Below are positions 33,327-45,264 of a stretch of 64,000 nucleotides of DNA, piece after piece. Made by a program: the position numbers and the translations under genes. The stretch is taken from the NCBI GenBank assembly GCA_016271365.2, contig JADMNL010000028.1, positions 54,640,001 to 54,704,000 of the forward strand, written 5' to 3'. The DNA comes from Neoceratodus forsteri (lineage: Eukaryota; Chordata; Ceratodontiformes; Ceratodontidae). The notes beneath the pieces were generated by a model, which worked only from the letters and a program-made list of their open reading frames with translations, had not been told where the DNA came from and ran no database searches. Positions within the stretch are counted from its first letter, which is position 1. Each line of letters begins with the position of its first letter.

Positions 33327-36300
33327 AGATAAGGGAGGGGCTAGCCGGAAGCCCCTCCTCCAGATGAGGGGAGTAGCAATCAAATCCAAGGGGAGTAGAG
33401 GGAAAATAGTTAGGGGAGGAGGTTTCAGGAGGAGCAGATGGTGGCAGGAGGCACAAGGAACCCGGGTATGATTCAACAAAGGGGACCAGAGACAAGGGGT
33501 GGGGAAGGTGTTAGTAAATGCTAGGAGCTTGGGTAACAAGTTACCAGAGTTCCAAGCAATGCTGTTCAGGGGGGGTGGATGTGGCAGCGGTCATGAAATC
33601 GTGGGCCAACAACAACCATGACTGGGACCTGAACATGAGGGGATACGTTTTGCTTAGGAAGGATAGAAATGAGGGCAGAGGGGGAGGAGTGGCTATGAAC
33701 ATTAGAGAAGGCATTGAAATTGCTAGGGTAGAAGAGGCAGAGGGAAATGTGGTGGTCTTATGGACCACCTTATGAACCCTGACAGGAGGTAAGGTCAAGC
33801 TGTGTGTAGTATATAGGCCCCCCGGGATGGGTGATGTTCTGGAGGATGGTTTGCTGGACAACATCATTGCCCAGTGTGGACCAAAAGGGGAGAGAGTGGT
33901 GTTGATGGAGGAACTTAACATGGCAGAGACAAAATGGGGAACCATGTCCTCTAAGAAGGCTATGGAGCAGAGGCTGCTAGACAGTTTCCAGGATGTGTTC
34001 TTAACACAGAATGTGAGGGAGCCCATGAGGGAGGGTCATGTTCTGGACATGGTTTTGGTAGATGGGTACCTGGTAATGGACCTGGTGGTAGAGGATCCCC
34101 TGACTGGATGTGACAATGACACTGTATGGTTTCGAATTAACATGGGGCATAGAGATCTAGGACACTGGCAGTGTATTTCACTGGAGCAGACTTTATGGCC
34201 ATGGGAAACATTCTAAAGGATCACATGAAAGGGATTACAACAATGATGGATGTGGAAAAGAGATGGGAAGTTATAAAATGGGGACTTCATGAGGCAGTCA
34301 GGTCCTGTGCTAAAGTGAAGCCCAAGGGAGCAAGGTCACATAAACTGTGCTGGTGGACCAGTGAAGTTCAGGGAGCAGTCAGGGAGAAGAAGGCTGCCTA
34401 CAAAAAATACAAAACATCGAGAGGGGAAAGGGAAACGTACCACCTTGCATCTAGAAAAGTCACCCAGGTGGTGGTGGGGGCTAAGTCCAATAAAGAGCAG
34501 CATCTGGCACAGGGGATTAGGGGAGTGGAAAAGGTTTTTTTCCGGTACATCGAGGAGTAGAAAAAACTAAGAACAAGCATAGCAGACTGAGACTAGATGG
34601 TGGGTGGGTGGGTGGAAGAGGTGAGGGAGCAGGCAGCGGTATTAAATGAGCTCTTTGCCTCAGTGTTCACTAGGGAGGGGAATGGGACATTTGTTAAGCA
34701 AGGCATGAAGGGGATAGAAGCAAAATTGAGTGGGACTGGGGAAGTAACAGAAAGGGAGCATAAGGGAGGGAGAGGCATCCCTGGGGTTTCACAACAGGAC
34801 TAGGATAGAAAGCCCAGCAAGGGGTGGATGATGCTACCTCTGCTGAATGGGAGTGGCAAGCCCTGAAGGCCCTGAAGAAAGATAAATCTCCTGGGCTGGA
34901 TGGCATTCATCTGAGGGTATCATGGGAGCTGGTGGACGTACTGGCTGCACACCTGGCTGAGCTCTTTAATAGGTCACTTGAGACAGGGACGGTACCTAGG
35001 GATTGGTGAGAGGCACATGTAGTGCCAATCCATAGGGGGGGTTGAGGGAAGTACCAGGTAATGATAGACCCATCAGTTTGACCTTGGTAGTGGGGAAAGT
35101 AATGGAGATTATACTGAAGGAATGACTGGGGGTGTTCCTGGAGGAGGAGGGAGGTCTGGATAGTCGGCAACATGGGTTTGTGCCAGGTAGATCATGTCAA
35201 ACCAACCTTGTGGAGTTCTATGAATGGGTAACATCGGAACTGGACAGGGGGAAGCCTGTGGATGTAAAATTCTTGAACTTCAGCAAGACGTTTGACTCTG
35301 TTTCTCTCAAAGGGCTGGTGGAGAAACTGAAGGGTTTGGGAATGTGCCCTTTGATGGTCAGATGGATAGGAAACTGGCTAGCTGGTCGCGCACAGACAGT
35401 GGTGATCAGTGGGGAGCTCTTGAACCCTAGAGAGGTCAGTAGTGGAGTTCCGGAGCGCTCAGTCCTGGGGCCGATCCTGTTTAATGCATACATATCTGAC
35501 ATCAGGGTGGGTATAGGGTGTGAGATGAGTCTCTTCACTGACGATTCCAGGGTGGGAGCAGTAGTTGAGGGGAAGAGGGGAGGTTGGCCCTGCAAGGGGA
35601 CCTGGACACCCTGGAAAATTGGGCTGTTACATGGAAGTTAAATTTCAATACAACCAAGTGCAAGGTGTTACATCCTGGGTGGGGAAACCCCACACACAGG
35701 TGCACCCTGGGAGGGGTGGTGCTGGAGGCCTTGTCTGGGGAAAAAAGACCTAGGGGTCACAGTGGATATGTGTATGAATTACTCTGAGCAGTGCAGGACA
35801 GTGGCTAGCAAAGCAAAGGGGATGTTGGGTATGCATTGTAAGAAGGATCACCTATAGGAGCAGGAAAGTGATTCTGCCTCTGTACAATGGGCTGGTGAGG
35901 CCTCACAATGAGTACTGTGTACAGTACTGGAGACCATACTTAAAGAGGGACATTCAGCTCCTGGAGAGGGTACAGAGGAGGGCTAACAGGATGATTTGAG
36001 GACGGGGGAGTTGATGTACGAGGATGGACTTCAGGAGCTTGGCCTGTTTACTTTGGAGGAGAGGAGAGGAGAGATGGGGGGACATGATCAAGATCTTCAA
36101 GTACCTCAAGGGAATAAATAGGGCAAACAGGAAGGGGATCTTTAAACTAAAGGAGGGGAGGTATCACCAGAGGGCATGGTTTGAACTTTGAAGGAGGAAG
36201 GATGATGTTGTAAAAGAGGAGGAGGTTTTTCACAGAGAGGGTGGTGGACCCTTGGAACATGCTGCCTGGTGAGCTGCTCCAGATTTCCAATGTGGAGGGC

Positions 36301-36439
36301 TTCAAGAGAGGGTGGCACAGATACAGAAAGGGGTATCGGAACACTAGGGGGAAGGGCCTTGGTTTCTAACAGGGGATCTGTGATTCGAGCAGACTCGATA
36401 GACCATAAGGCCTAGTCTGCTGACAATTAGTATGTTAAT
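33327..36439 (+). mobile_element. CR1-like LINE, near full ORF2 length
   Basis: Placed in a satellite monomer between AAGTTC (ending 33,326) and ATGTTCC (from 36,440). Neighbouring monomers read AAGTTCATGTTCC without a break, so the junction is clean with no target duplication, as is usual for CR1. It starts with a G-rich leader (GGAGGGGCTAGCC) and ends CATAAGGCCTAGTCTGC with a short TATGTTAAT tail. It is more diverged than the copy at 19,054 and belongs to another subfamily. Confidence 0.92.
33500..36360 (+). pseudogene. CR1-like ORF2 remnant (endonuclease + reverse transcriptase)
   Basis: Endonuclease pieces at 33,518-33,775 (GYVLLRKDRNEGRGGGVA) and 33,827-34,216 (EELN in the place of the family's GDFN, and CDND where SDH is expected). 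Linker at 34,171-34,560 and 34,597-34,803 (LNELFASVFT). RT fingers at 34,824-35,009 (SPGLDGIHLRV, RDW). Palm at 35,132-35,641 (RQHGFVPGRSCQTNL, LNFSKTFDSVS, SGVPERSVLGPILF, LFTDDSRVG). The thumb and C-terminus continue in broken frames to 36,360. The first motif A Asp is Asn here (LNFSKTFD) and PQG is PER. Together with many frameshifts and stops, this shows the enzyme is dead. Confidence 0.9.
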
Positions 36440-36455
36440 ATGTTCCTTCTCGGCT

Positions 36456-36722
36456 TGTAGTATATGGTAATTTACCCTAGTAACAGTGTAGAATGGTTTT
36501 GTCCACATCCCTCTGCAGTTTTGGGCTAATGGTATGTCTGGGGTGGAAACTGGGTTTTAGAAACTGCATGTGCAGATTGTAGTAGTGGTTCTGCTGAGGC
36601 CTGCTGATCTATCTAATGTATGTTTCTTGAATAAACCTCAGAGCTGTTAGAAGTTACTAATGGTGTCCAGTCATTCCTAAAACCAGCAATCCTGTAAGAA
36701 GCAACTAAAGTGAAATATTATA
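36456..36722 (+). mobile_element. Solo-LTR-like insertion with 5-bp target duplication
   Basis: 267 bp inserted in a satellite monomer and flanked exactly by CGGCT on both sides (36,451-36,455 and 36,723-36,727). It begins TGTAGTATATGG, contains AATAAA near 36,630 and ends AATATTATA. The 5-bp duplication, the TG start and the poly(A) signal suit a solo LTR of a Gypsy-type element. The 3' end is not the canonical CA. Confidence 0.6.
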
Positions 36723-38766
36723 CGGCTCCTCTGATAATAAAATTTGGGACAAGAAACTGCGTAGTTCAGCTTTTGAAAATAGCAAAAAGCACCAGAAAGG
36801 GCAGCAGATTGGGCTACCTAATAAATTCAGCAGGCTAATGCTGTCTTGCAGGATCCAGGTCTAATTTGGTCTGTCAGCTCTCACCCCAAGGTTCCTGGAG
36901 GAACCCTGCAAAGAGGGCAGAGGGCAAAGACTAAATACAGTCCACAGAAAGGTGGGAGGGAGCTAAGTATCACACAAAAAGAGCTCTGATCTAGGAGAGG
37001 GGGAGGGATCTCTGCGCAGCCAACATGTTGAGCAGCTAGCAGCAGGGAGTAAGCCTGAAGCCACTTTAAGCCCTGAGTAAATGAGTGTCATTTTCTTTAT
37101 TTATTTGTTTCGGCTTAAATAGAGCTGGAAAACACATCCAGCAAAAAACACTTAAATTAAATGCAGGAAGCTAAGGCAGTAAACAGTGCTAGCATAGAGT
37201 CAGAAAATAATAATCTCACACAAGTTCATGTTCCTTCACGGTTCTTCTGATAATCAAATTTAGGACAAGAAATTGGCTGCATAATTCAGCTTTTGAAAAT
37301 GGCATCAAGCACCAAAAGGGCAGCAGATTGGGCTACCTAATAAATTTAGCAGGATAATGCTGTCTTGCAGGATCCAGGACTCCATGGTCCATGGACGCTC
37401 GCGACAAGGTTCCTGGAGGGACCCTACAAAGAGCACAGAGGGGCAAGGATTAAATACGGTCCACAGAAAAGTGGGAGGGAGCTAAGAATTACACAAAAAC
37501 AGGTCTGATCTAGGAGACGGTGAGGGATCAGTGTGCAGCCAAAATGTTAAGCAGCTAGCAGCAGGACATAAGCCTCAAGCCAGTTTAAGCCCTGATTAAA
37601 TGAGTAATTTATTTTCTTTCTTTCTTTCTTTCTTTCTTCAGAAGAGCAGGAAAACATGTCCTGCAAAAAAACACTTAAATGTAATAAGCGAAGGCAGTAA
37701 ACAGTGCTAGCATAGAGTCAGAAACTAGTAATATCACACAAGTTCATGTTCCTTCTCAGCTCCTGCACTAATCAAATTTGGGACAAGAAACTGACTGCAT
37801 AGTTCAGCTTTTGAAAATGGCATCAAGCACCAGAAATGGCACCAGATTGGGCTACCTGATACATTCAGTAGGCTAAGGTTGCCTTGCAGGATCCAGGTCT
37901 CCTCAGTCTTTTGGTACTAGCCACAAGGTTCCTGGAGGAACCTTGCAAAGAGCATGTAGGATGAAGATTAAATACAGTCCACAGAAAGGTGGGAGGGAGC
38001 TAAGAATTACACAAAAACAGCTCCAATCTAGGAGGGGGAGGGATCAGTGTGTAGCCAAAATGTTGAGCAGATAGCAGCAGGAAGTAAGCCTCAAAATTAA
38101 GCCAGTTTAAGCCCTGATTAAATGAGTGCAATTTTTTTTCTTTCTTTGTTTTGGCTAAAACAGAGCAGAAAAACATGTCCAGCAAAAACACTTAAATTAA
38201 ATGTAGTAAGCTAAAGCAGTAAACAGTGCTAGCATAAAGTCAGAAGCTAACAATTCACACAACTTCACGTACCTTCTCGGCTTCTCTGATAATGAAATTT
38301 GGGACAAGAAACTGAGTGCTTAGTTCAGCTTTTGAAAATGACAAAAAGCACCAAAAAGGGCAGCTGACTGGGCTACCTGAAAAATTCAGCAGGCTAATGC
38401 TGTCATGCAGGATCCAGGTCTCGTTGTTCTGTCGGCACTCGCTACCAGGTTCCTGGATCAACACGACAAGGAGCACAGAGGACAAGGATTAAATATGGTC
38501 AACAGAAGGGTGGGAGGGAGCTAAGAAGGATACAAAACAGCTCTGAGCCAGGATAGGGGGAGGAATCAGTGTGCAGCTAAAATGTTGAGCACCTTGTAGC
38601 ATGGAGTAGGCCTCAAGACAGTTTTAGCCCTGATTAAATGAATGTAATTTTCTTTATTTCTTTGGTTTGGCTTAAGTAGAGCAGGAAAACATGTCCAGCA
38701 AAAAAAAAAAAAAACTTAAATTAAATGTAATAAGCGAAGGCAGTAAACAGTGCTAGCATAGAGTCA
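36723..38766 (+). repeat. 517-bp satellite, fifth block
   Basis: Four consecutive monomers. The AATGTTGAGCA-type landmark lies at about 37,026, 37,538, 38,058 and 38,581, a spacing of 512-523 bp. Monomers differ from each other at many sites, so homogenisation ended long ago. Cut at 38,766 (AGAGTCA) by element D. Confidence 0.94.
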
Positions 38767-41700
38767 ACAAGCATTTGTCAATGCCGAATGTTTGCTTGCT
38801 GGCATTGGCAGTGGTAGTGTAGAAGTTACAGAGCTGCGTAATAGGAATGGCAGTGAAGTATTGAACTGAAGCCAACCCCACCACCACCCTGCAGAGACTG
38901 ACAGGTATTGGGGTGTGCATTTGGGTCGTCAGGCATAACGGCCACGCCATTTCACCACACCCCACTCTGCAGAGACTGACAAGTGTCACGTGTTCCTTGG
39001 GGTCTTTGGCCCTTATGCGCACCCCATTTCATTAGGAAATACGGTGAGATGGGTGCGATATAGGAGAATGGGGTGAAGTTTGGGGCTGAAGAGTCCAAGG
39101 CATACCTCGATGCCTCTCAGTGACTGCAGGGTGTGGAATGGTATGAGCATCACAGGCAAGAATCCCAAGTCACACCCCTGATTCCTGTCATTCTCTATAG
39201 GGTTGGGTGATTTAGTTGAAAAGCCTAATACCTCAGGCATTCGTTGGTATTTTAACTCCAAATTTTCAACATGTTTGTTTTGTGACCCCTCATGAACAGG
39301 GGAATATCAGTTTGGTGGCGAAAACTGCTTATGCACAGTGACTACGGATGTAGCACCACAGGTGCAAAATATTCAACAGGATGTAAAAAATGACAGCTGT
39401 ACTCTTTCATGGGAGGTATAAAAATGGCTATGTTGCAAATGTGTAGTAAAAATATTTAACAAAATGGTGAAGTCACAGGCGTACATAGAAACTGTGCAAC
39501 CACACCATTATATAAGTAGGTTGGGGATATTTTATAGCAGATTGTCAACTCAGGCATTTTGGTCCTCGATCATGAACAGTGTCACTGTGATTTTCTTTAT
39601 CTGTGCCGAACAATGATTTCCCACAGCGACCACGCATCTCTGCACTGAAGTGTGAAAACACACTTCGACCATGTTGTGAAAAATGGCAGCTGTACTGTTC
39701 ATAAGGAAGTGTTGAAAAATGCCACTAGTGAAAATCTGGACTGAAAATATTACAAAGCCATGAACTAACGAGGATGCGTGGAAACTGCACAATGCTCACT
39801 CGTAACACAGTCATTTTATGGCCTTTTGTCACCAAATTTTCAACATAGCCATTTTAAGACCTCTGCTCATGAACAGTGTAACTGTGAGTTTCTTAATCTG
39901 TCCTAAACATTGCTTTCACACACCAACAGCACCATTGTGCGCTACATGTACGATAACACATTTTGGGTGACATATGAAAAATTGCAGCTGTAATGTTCAT
40001 AAGGAAGTTTAATAAAATGGACATGTTGAAAATCTAGAGTGAAAATATTAAATTTGCAAACTTACGAGCATGCATAGGAACTGTGCAATGCACGCTCGTA
40101 AAAGTCATTTTTAGGCATTTTTTCACCAAATTTTCAACATAGCCATTTTAAGACCTCTGCTCATGAACAGTGTCACTGTAGTTTTGTTAAAGTGTCCCAT
40201 ACATTGAGTTTGTACACCGACTACACCATTATGCGCTACATGGACGGAAACACGGTTTGGGCAGGATGTGAAAAATGACAGCTGTACTGCTCATAAGGAG
40301 GTGTGGAAAAATGGCAGTGTTGGAAATCTGGAGTGGAAATATTGAAAATTCGCAAACCTACGAGCGTGCGTGGGAACTGTGCAACGCACACTCGTAAAAC
40401 AGTCATTTTTAGGAATTCTGTCACCAAATTTTCAACATTGCCATGTTAAGATCTCTGCTCATGAACAGTGACACTGTGATTTTCTTAATATGTCCCATAC
40501 ACTGAGTTCGCACAATGACTGCACCATTGTGCGCTACATGGGCGGAAACACGTTTTGCGTGAGATGTGAAAAATGACAGCTGTACTACTCATAAGAAGGT
40601 GTGGAAAAATTGCAATGTTGAAAATCTGGAGTGGAAATATTGATAATTCGCAAACCTATGAGCGTGCGTAGGAACTGCGCAACGCACGCTCGTAAAACAG
40701 TCATTTTTAGGAATTTTTTCACCAAATTTTCAACATAGCCATTTCAAGACCTCTGCTCATGAACAGTGTCACTGTGATTTTCTTAATTTGTCCCGTACAT
40801 TGATTTCACACACCAAATGCGCCATTCTGCGCTACAAGGGCGGGAAACACATTTTGGGTGAGATGTGAAAAATGACAGCTGTACTATTCATAAGATGGTG
40901 TGGTGAAATTACAATGCTGAAAATCTGGAGTGAAAATATTGAAATTTCGCGAACTTACGAGCCTGCGTAGGAACTGCACAACGCACGCTCGTTAAACAGT
41001 CATTTTTTGGAATTTTGGCACCAAATTTTCAACATGGGGTTTGGCCCCTGTCTCATGAATGATGTTACTGTCATGGTGGTATTCAGTCCTGAAGGGTGAT
41101 TTTGCAGTCACTCGTGAAATCACCGTCGAACAACACCATGACAGAACATAATTCATGAGAGAATCCCAAAACCCATGACAAGGAAGTGGTGCAAAATTCA
41201 AAATACCTGAGATAACAATAAAGTTGAACCCCTCCTATCTAGCTCATTATACAGCTTACCAGCATTTCCTCAGTTTGCAGTCGGCTTTGAAGAGTGCAGA
41301 CGTGTTCCCGGTCCACCGAAGATCGTCGCGCCGGAGTCCGGAGATAAGTATGGGGTGAGGGGGTGCGGGGAGGCTGGGTGTGCAGTGGGTGGGTGCGGGT
41401 TGTGGGAGGGGGGTTCGGGAGATGCGCCGTGGGACAGTTTTTGTTCTACAGGTTAAAATTAAAAAAAAGACTTTGTGGGACCGCTTGCCACGCTGGGTGG
41501 GCTCCCAGTGTGGCACAAGGGACTTAGGGGCGTTCAGCCGATGGGGTTGGGCACCCCGTGGCAAAACAATATTTAAAAACCTCGTGGGGCGTTCACCACG
41601 CTGGGGTGGGCTCCCAGCGTACACTAAGGACTTTGAGGGAGTGTTCAGCCGACGGGGGATTGGGCACCTCAGTCGGCAAAATGACTGATAGCCATGCTGG

Positions 41701-42050
41701 GGTGGGCTCCCAGTGTGGCATCAACTACTGGGGGGGAACTAGATGATGCAGCTCAGCCGACAGGGATTGGGCACCCCATTGGCTATACGCTGCCTGCGGG
41801 GGGCGCGCACGCTTGCGGGGAGGAGCTGTGCATGAGCAGCTTCTTATCGCTGCTCACTCGAGCGTAGCTCCCTCTTTCAACTGTATGCCACTACATTTTG
41901 GAGCACGTCATAGACAGCTCCAAAATGCATTGGCTTACAGGGGCCGCACCTGCCAGCACAGTGCCTGAATTGGAGAAGGAGGTGACACACCTCCGAAATC
42001 TCCGATGATGGCACTATGTTTCTTGCACATGCGTGCAAGCAAACATAAAA
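38767..42050 (+). mobile_element. Composite hairpin element, copy D
   Basis: The clearest insertion of the family. The satellite reads to CATAGAGTCA (38,766) and resumes with ACTAGAAAGCTCACAC (42,051); other monomers read AGAGTCAGAAACTAG through the site. Parts in order: 5' end ACAAGCATTTGTCAATGCCG with ATGTTTGCTTGC at 38,788; a GC-rich imperfect palindrome (38,870-39,230); about six 298-bp monomers (39,260-41,030); the terminal variant with the GTGATTT dyad (41,030-41,200); the intron-like unit (41,250-41,451); GC hairpins (41,480-41,790); a segment with ATTTTGGAGC and GCTCCAAAAT (41,890-41,930); 3' hairpin TTGCACATGCGTGCAA; 3' end GCAAGCAAACATA. No target duplication seen. Confidence 0.85.
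39260..41030 (+). repeat. 298-bp hairpin monomer array in copy D
   Basis: The landmark CTCTGCTCATGAACAGTG recurs at about 39,861, 40,159, 40,456 and 40,755, a period of 297-299 bp. Each monomer is built from two dyads. One pairs TTTTCAACATAGCCATTTTA with TAAAATGGCAATGTTGAAAA about 200 bp on. The other is a tight stem, TTACGAGCGTGCGT with ACGCACGCTCGTAA, separated by about 12 bases. The tight stem is kept in nearly every monomer. Confidence 0.9.
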
Positions 42051-42612
42051 ACTAGAAAGCTCACACAAGTTCATGTTCCTTTTTGGCTCCTGCAATAATC
42101 AAATTTGGGACAAGAAACTGACTGCATAGTTCAGCTTGTGAAAATGGCACCAAGCACCAAAAAGGGCAGCAGATTGGGCTACCTAATAAATTCAGCAGGC
42201 TAATGCTGTCTTGCAGAATCCAGGACTCCACAGTCCATGGGCGCTCACCCCAAGGTTCCAGGAGGGACCCTGCAAAGAACACAGAGGGCAAGGATTAATT
42301 ACGGTCCACAGACACATGGGTGGGAGCTAGGAATTACACAAAAACAGCTCCGATCTAGGAGAGGGGGAGGGATCAGTGTGCAGCCAAAATGCTGAGCACC
42401 TAGCAGCAGGACGTAAGCCTCAAGCCAGTTTAAGCCCTGATTAAAGAGTGTAATTTTCTTTCTTTCAGCTTAAATTGAGCAGGAAAACTTGTCCAGCAAA
42501 AACACTTTAGTTAAATGCTGTACACAAAGGCAGTAAACAGTGCTAGCATAACATCAGAAGCTAAAGATTCACACAAGTTTATGTTACTTGTCGGCTCTTC
42601 TAATAATTAAAT
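42051..42612 (+). repeat. 517-bp satellite, sixth block
   Basis: One monomer continuing from the element D insertion to AATAATTAAATTTG. Confidence 0.92.
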
Positions 42613-42830
42613 TTGTGATGGATCGAGTGTGCCACGTGAAGCTTGTGTTGCATTAGTGAGAGCTCAATGTTGGGGGCTGAAGTGTCATTGAGGTGTATAT
42701 TGTATACCAGGTTCAATGGGTGCTTAATGGTGTTGTTTAAGTGCTTTTTTAAAGTTTCCTTTAAAAAACACCTTTTCTGGACAAATACTGAATACCAAAT
42801 ATTCGGGAAAAGATATTCACACAGCCCTAG
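42613..42830. other. Filler sequence replacing part of a satellite monomer
   Basis: About 220 bp of unrelated sequence takes the place of some 290-350 bp of the monomer. I see no gene. It may mark a deletion with filler. Confidence 0.5.
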
Positions 42831-43765
42831 TAATTTTCTTTCATTCTTTGTTTCAGCTTAAGTAGAGCAGGAAAACATGCCCAGCAAAAAACACTTAAAT
42901 TAAATGTAGTACACAAAGGCAGTAAACAGTGCTAGCATAAAGTCAGAAGCTAGCAATTCACACAAGTTCATGTTCCTTCTCAGCTCCTCCGATAATCAAA
43001 TTTGGGACAAGAATCTGACTGCATAGTTCAGCTTTTGAAAATGGCAAAAAGCACCAAAAAGGGCAGCAGATTGGGCTACCTGATAAATTCAGCCGGCTAA
43101 TGCTGTCTTGTAGGATCCAGGTCTCCTCAGTCTATGGGCGCTCGCTCCGAAGTTCCTGGAGGAACCCTACAAAATACTCAGAGGCAAAGGTTAAATACAG
43201 TCCACAGAAAGGTGGGAGGGAGCTAAGAATTACACAGAAACAGCTCTGGTCTAGGAGAGGGGGAGGGATCAGTGGGCTGTGAAAATGTTGAGCAGCTAGC
43301 AGCAGGGAGTAAGCCTCAAGCCAGTTTAAGCCTCTATTAAATAAGTGTAATTTTCTTCCAGTCTTTGTTTCAGCTGAAGTAGAGCAGGAAAACACGTCCA
43401 GCAAAAAACACTTAAATTAAATATAGTAAACTAAAGCAGCAAACAGTGTCAGCATAAAGTTAGAAGCTAGCAATTTCACGCAAGTTCATGTTCCTTCTTA
43501 GCTCCTCCGATAATCAAATTTGGGACAAGAATAGTCCAGCTTTTGAAAATAGCACCAAGTGCCAAAACGGGTATCAGATTGGGCTACCTGATAAATGCGG
43601 CAGGCTAATGCTGCCTTGCAGGATCCAAGTCTCTGTGGTCTGTGGGCACTCGCCCAATGGTTCCTGGAGGGACCTTGATAAATTCAGCAGGCTAATTCTG
43701 CCTTGCAGTGTCCAGGTCTCTACAGTCCATGGGCACTCACCCCGAGTTTCCTGGTTCTTGACAGG
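42831..43765 (+). repeat. 517-bp satellite, last block
   Basis: Resumes at AGTAATTTTCTTTC and includes one full monomer, a partial one, and a short internal duplication of the GATAAATTCAGCAGGCTAAT segment at 43,590 and 43,677. The array ends near 43,765. Confidence 0.9.
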
Positions 43766-45264
43766 TTTGGTCTGAAATCATTTTGGGTAATTTGAGGGAT
43801 GTAATATTTAATCAAGTTTATGAGTCAAAATTAAATGCCAGTTTATGTTAGAATCGCCATTTCAGTAGAGGAGGAATTGGAGAAGATTGCAGACAGGAGT
43901 CTGGTGACTGATACAGGGAACATGGCCGGGAAGCAGTAAACCCCTGCTACAAAAATAGGGAATGAGAAAGTGAGTAATAGTTTCAGGAGGAGCAGCTCAT
44001 ATGTGGAAGAAGAAAGGGCCAATATCACATTGGTAAACTGGATGCCAGAGGCTCACTCTTACTGAAACCAGGCATCATAAAACCAAGGCACAAAACACAG
44101 CAAACTAAGAGCTCTGTATTAACAAAAGGAATAGTATAGCATGGAGGATTTTGTGAGTATGTCTGTGGGATACTGCTGCCCTCTAGTGGTTTATAATTAA
44201 AAATATCCATTCCAATACAGTGCCAAGGACTTTGTTTTTGTACTGATGTCATATTTTTAGCTCTTTTATGTCCGTACTCAGCTCAGATACCTCGTACTTC
44301 ATACACATGTGGAGCATGCTATCATCAGACCATAAACCACAGCTCATCGTGTCTTATTCCTTACACAGTCATGATATATTTTGGACCTTGTAGGAATAAA
44401 CCTCTTGTCTCATCAGTTGGGACTGCATCATCTTCTGTATCTGTCTCTGCTCCCCTGTGCTACATATTGCTGATAAGTAAGGGGAGTTACTACTGTTGCT
44501 CTGTGCAGATGGGACTCTGACTAGGTCTGGCAGTTACCAGCTGGATGGCAATAAAGGGACTCCTATTGATTGTAGGGGATGTTTCTCAGAGTTGAGGTCA
44601 AAGGGGTCATGTGAAAGGATGAGGGGCATTCATATTTTCATATTTGTCAAGAAAGCAGAGGTAAATTAAAACGCTAACTATACCAGGTATGCAAAATTTC
44701 ATCAGTCTCATTTCTGGTGATCTCCACATTTTGTAGACATAAACGACATTTGGCACAGCACTACAGTGTTACAAAAACAACTGGTTTGGATTTCACATAC
44801 TGCAGTAGGAACCAGTGCTGGCAGACAACCTCCATTTGTGCAGTCATTTAGAGGGTCTCTGTGTGAAAATATACAGCAGGATTGAGATTTCATAGATTAG
44901 AGACTGCTGATGAGTGGTGACAACATTAAATAAAAATATAAGAAAGCATATGTAGTTCTATAGAAATCGTTATCTTGATTTATATAAGGACTTTCCAAAC
45001 TAATATACAAACATCTTCATTCTTTAGGGGAAATATTCTATTATTTTGTTGGGGATGTTATTTCCTACATCAAAGGAGAAAGTGTTGCTTACTTTTCTAA
45101 TCCACTTACATCTCAGCAGGAACCAGGAAATACAGTATGCAATTGTTTATATGACACACCCACAGAATTATATTCAGAGTAGAAAAGGAGAACTGGTAGT
45201 AGCATGCACAAATATGTAGCATTGTGCATGTTTTCCTGCATCTTACTAAGGACTGTTAGACATA
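43766..45264. other. No gene recognised; 5' flank of the CALHM exon
   Basis: Single-copy-looking sequence between the end of the satellite and the CALHM exon. A promoter or 5' exon would be expected here or further upstream, but I cannot point to one. Confidence 0.4.

Noticed and set aside
39260..41030. CRISPR-like look of regularly spaced palindromic repeats
   Set aside because: The period is 298 bp, the spacers are copies of each other, and the genome is eukaryotic.
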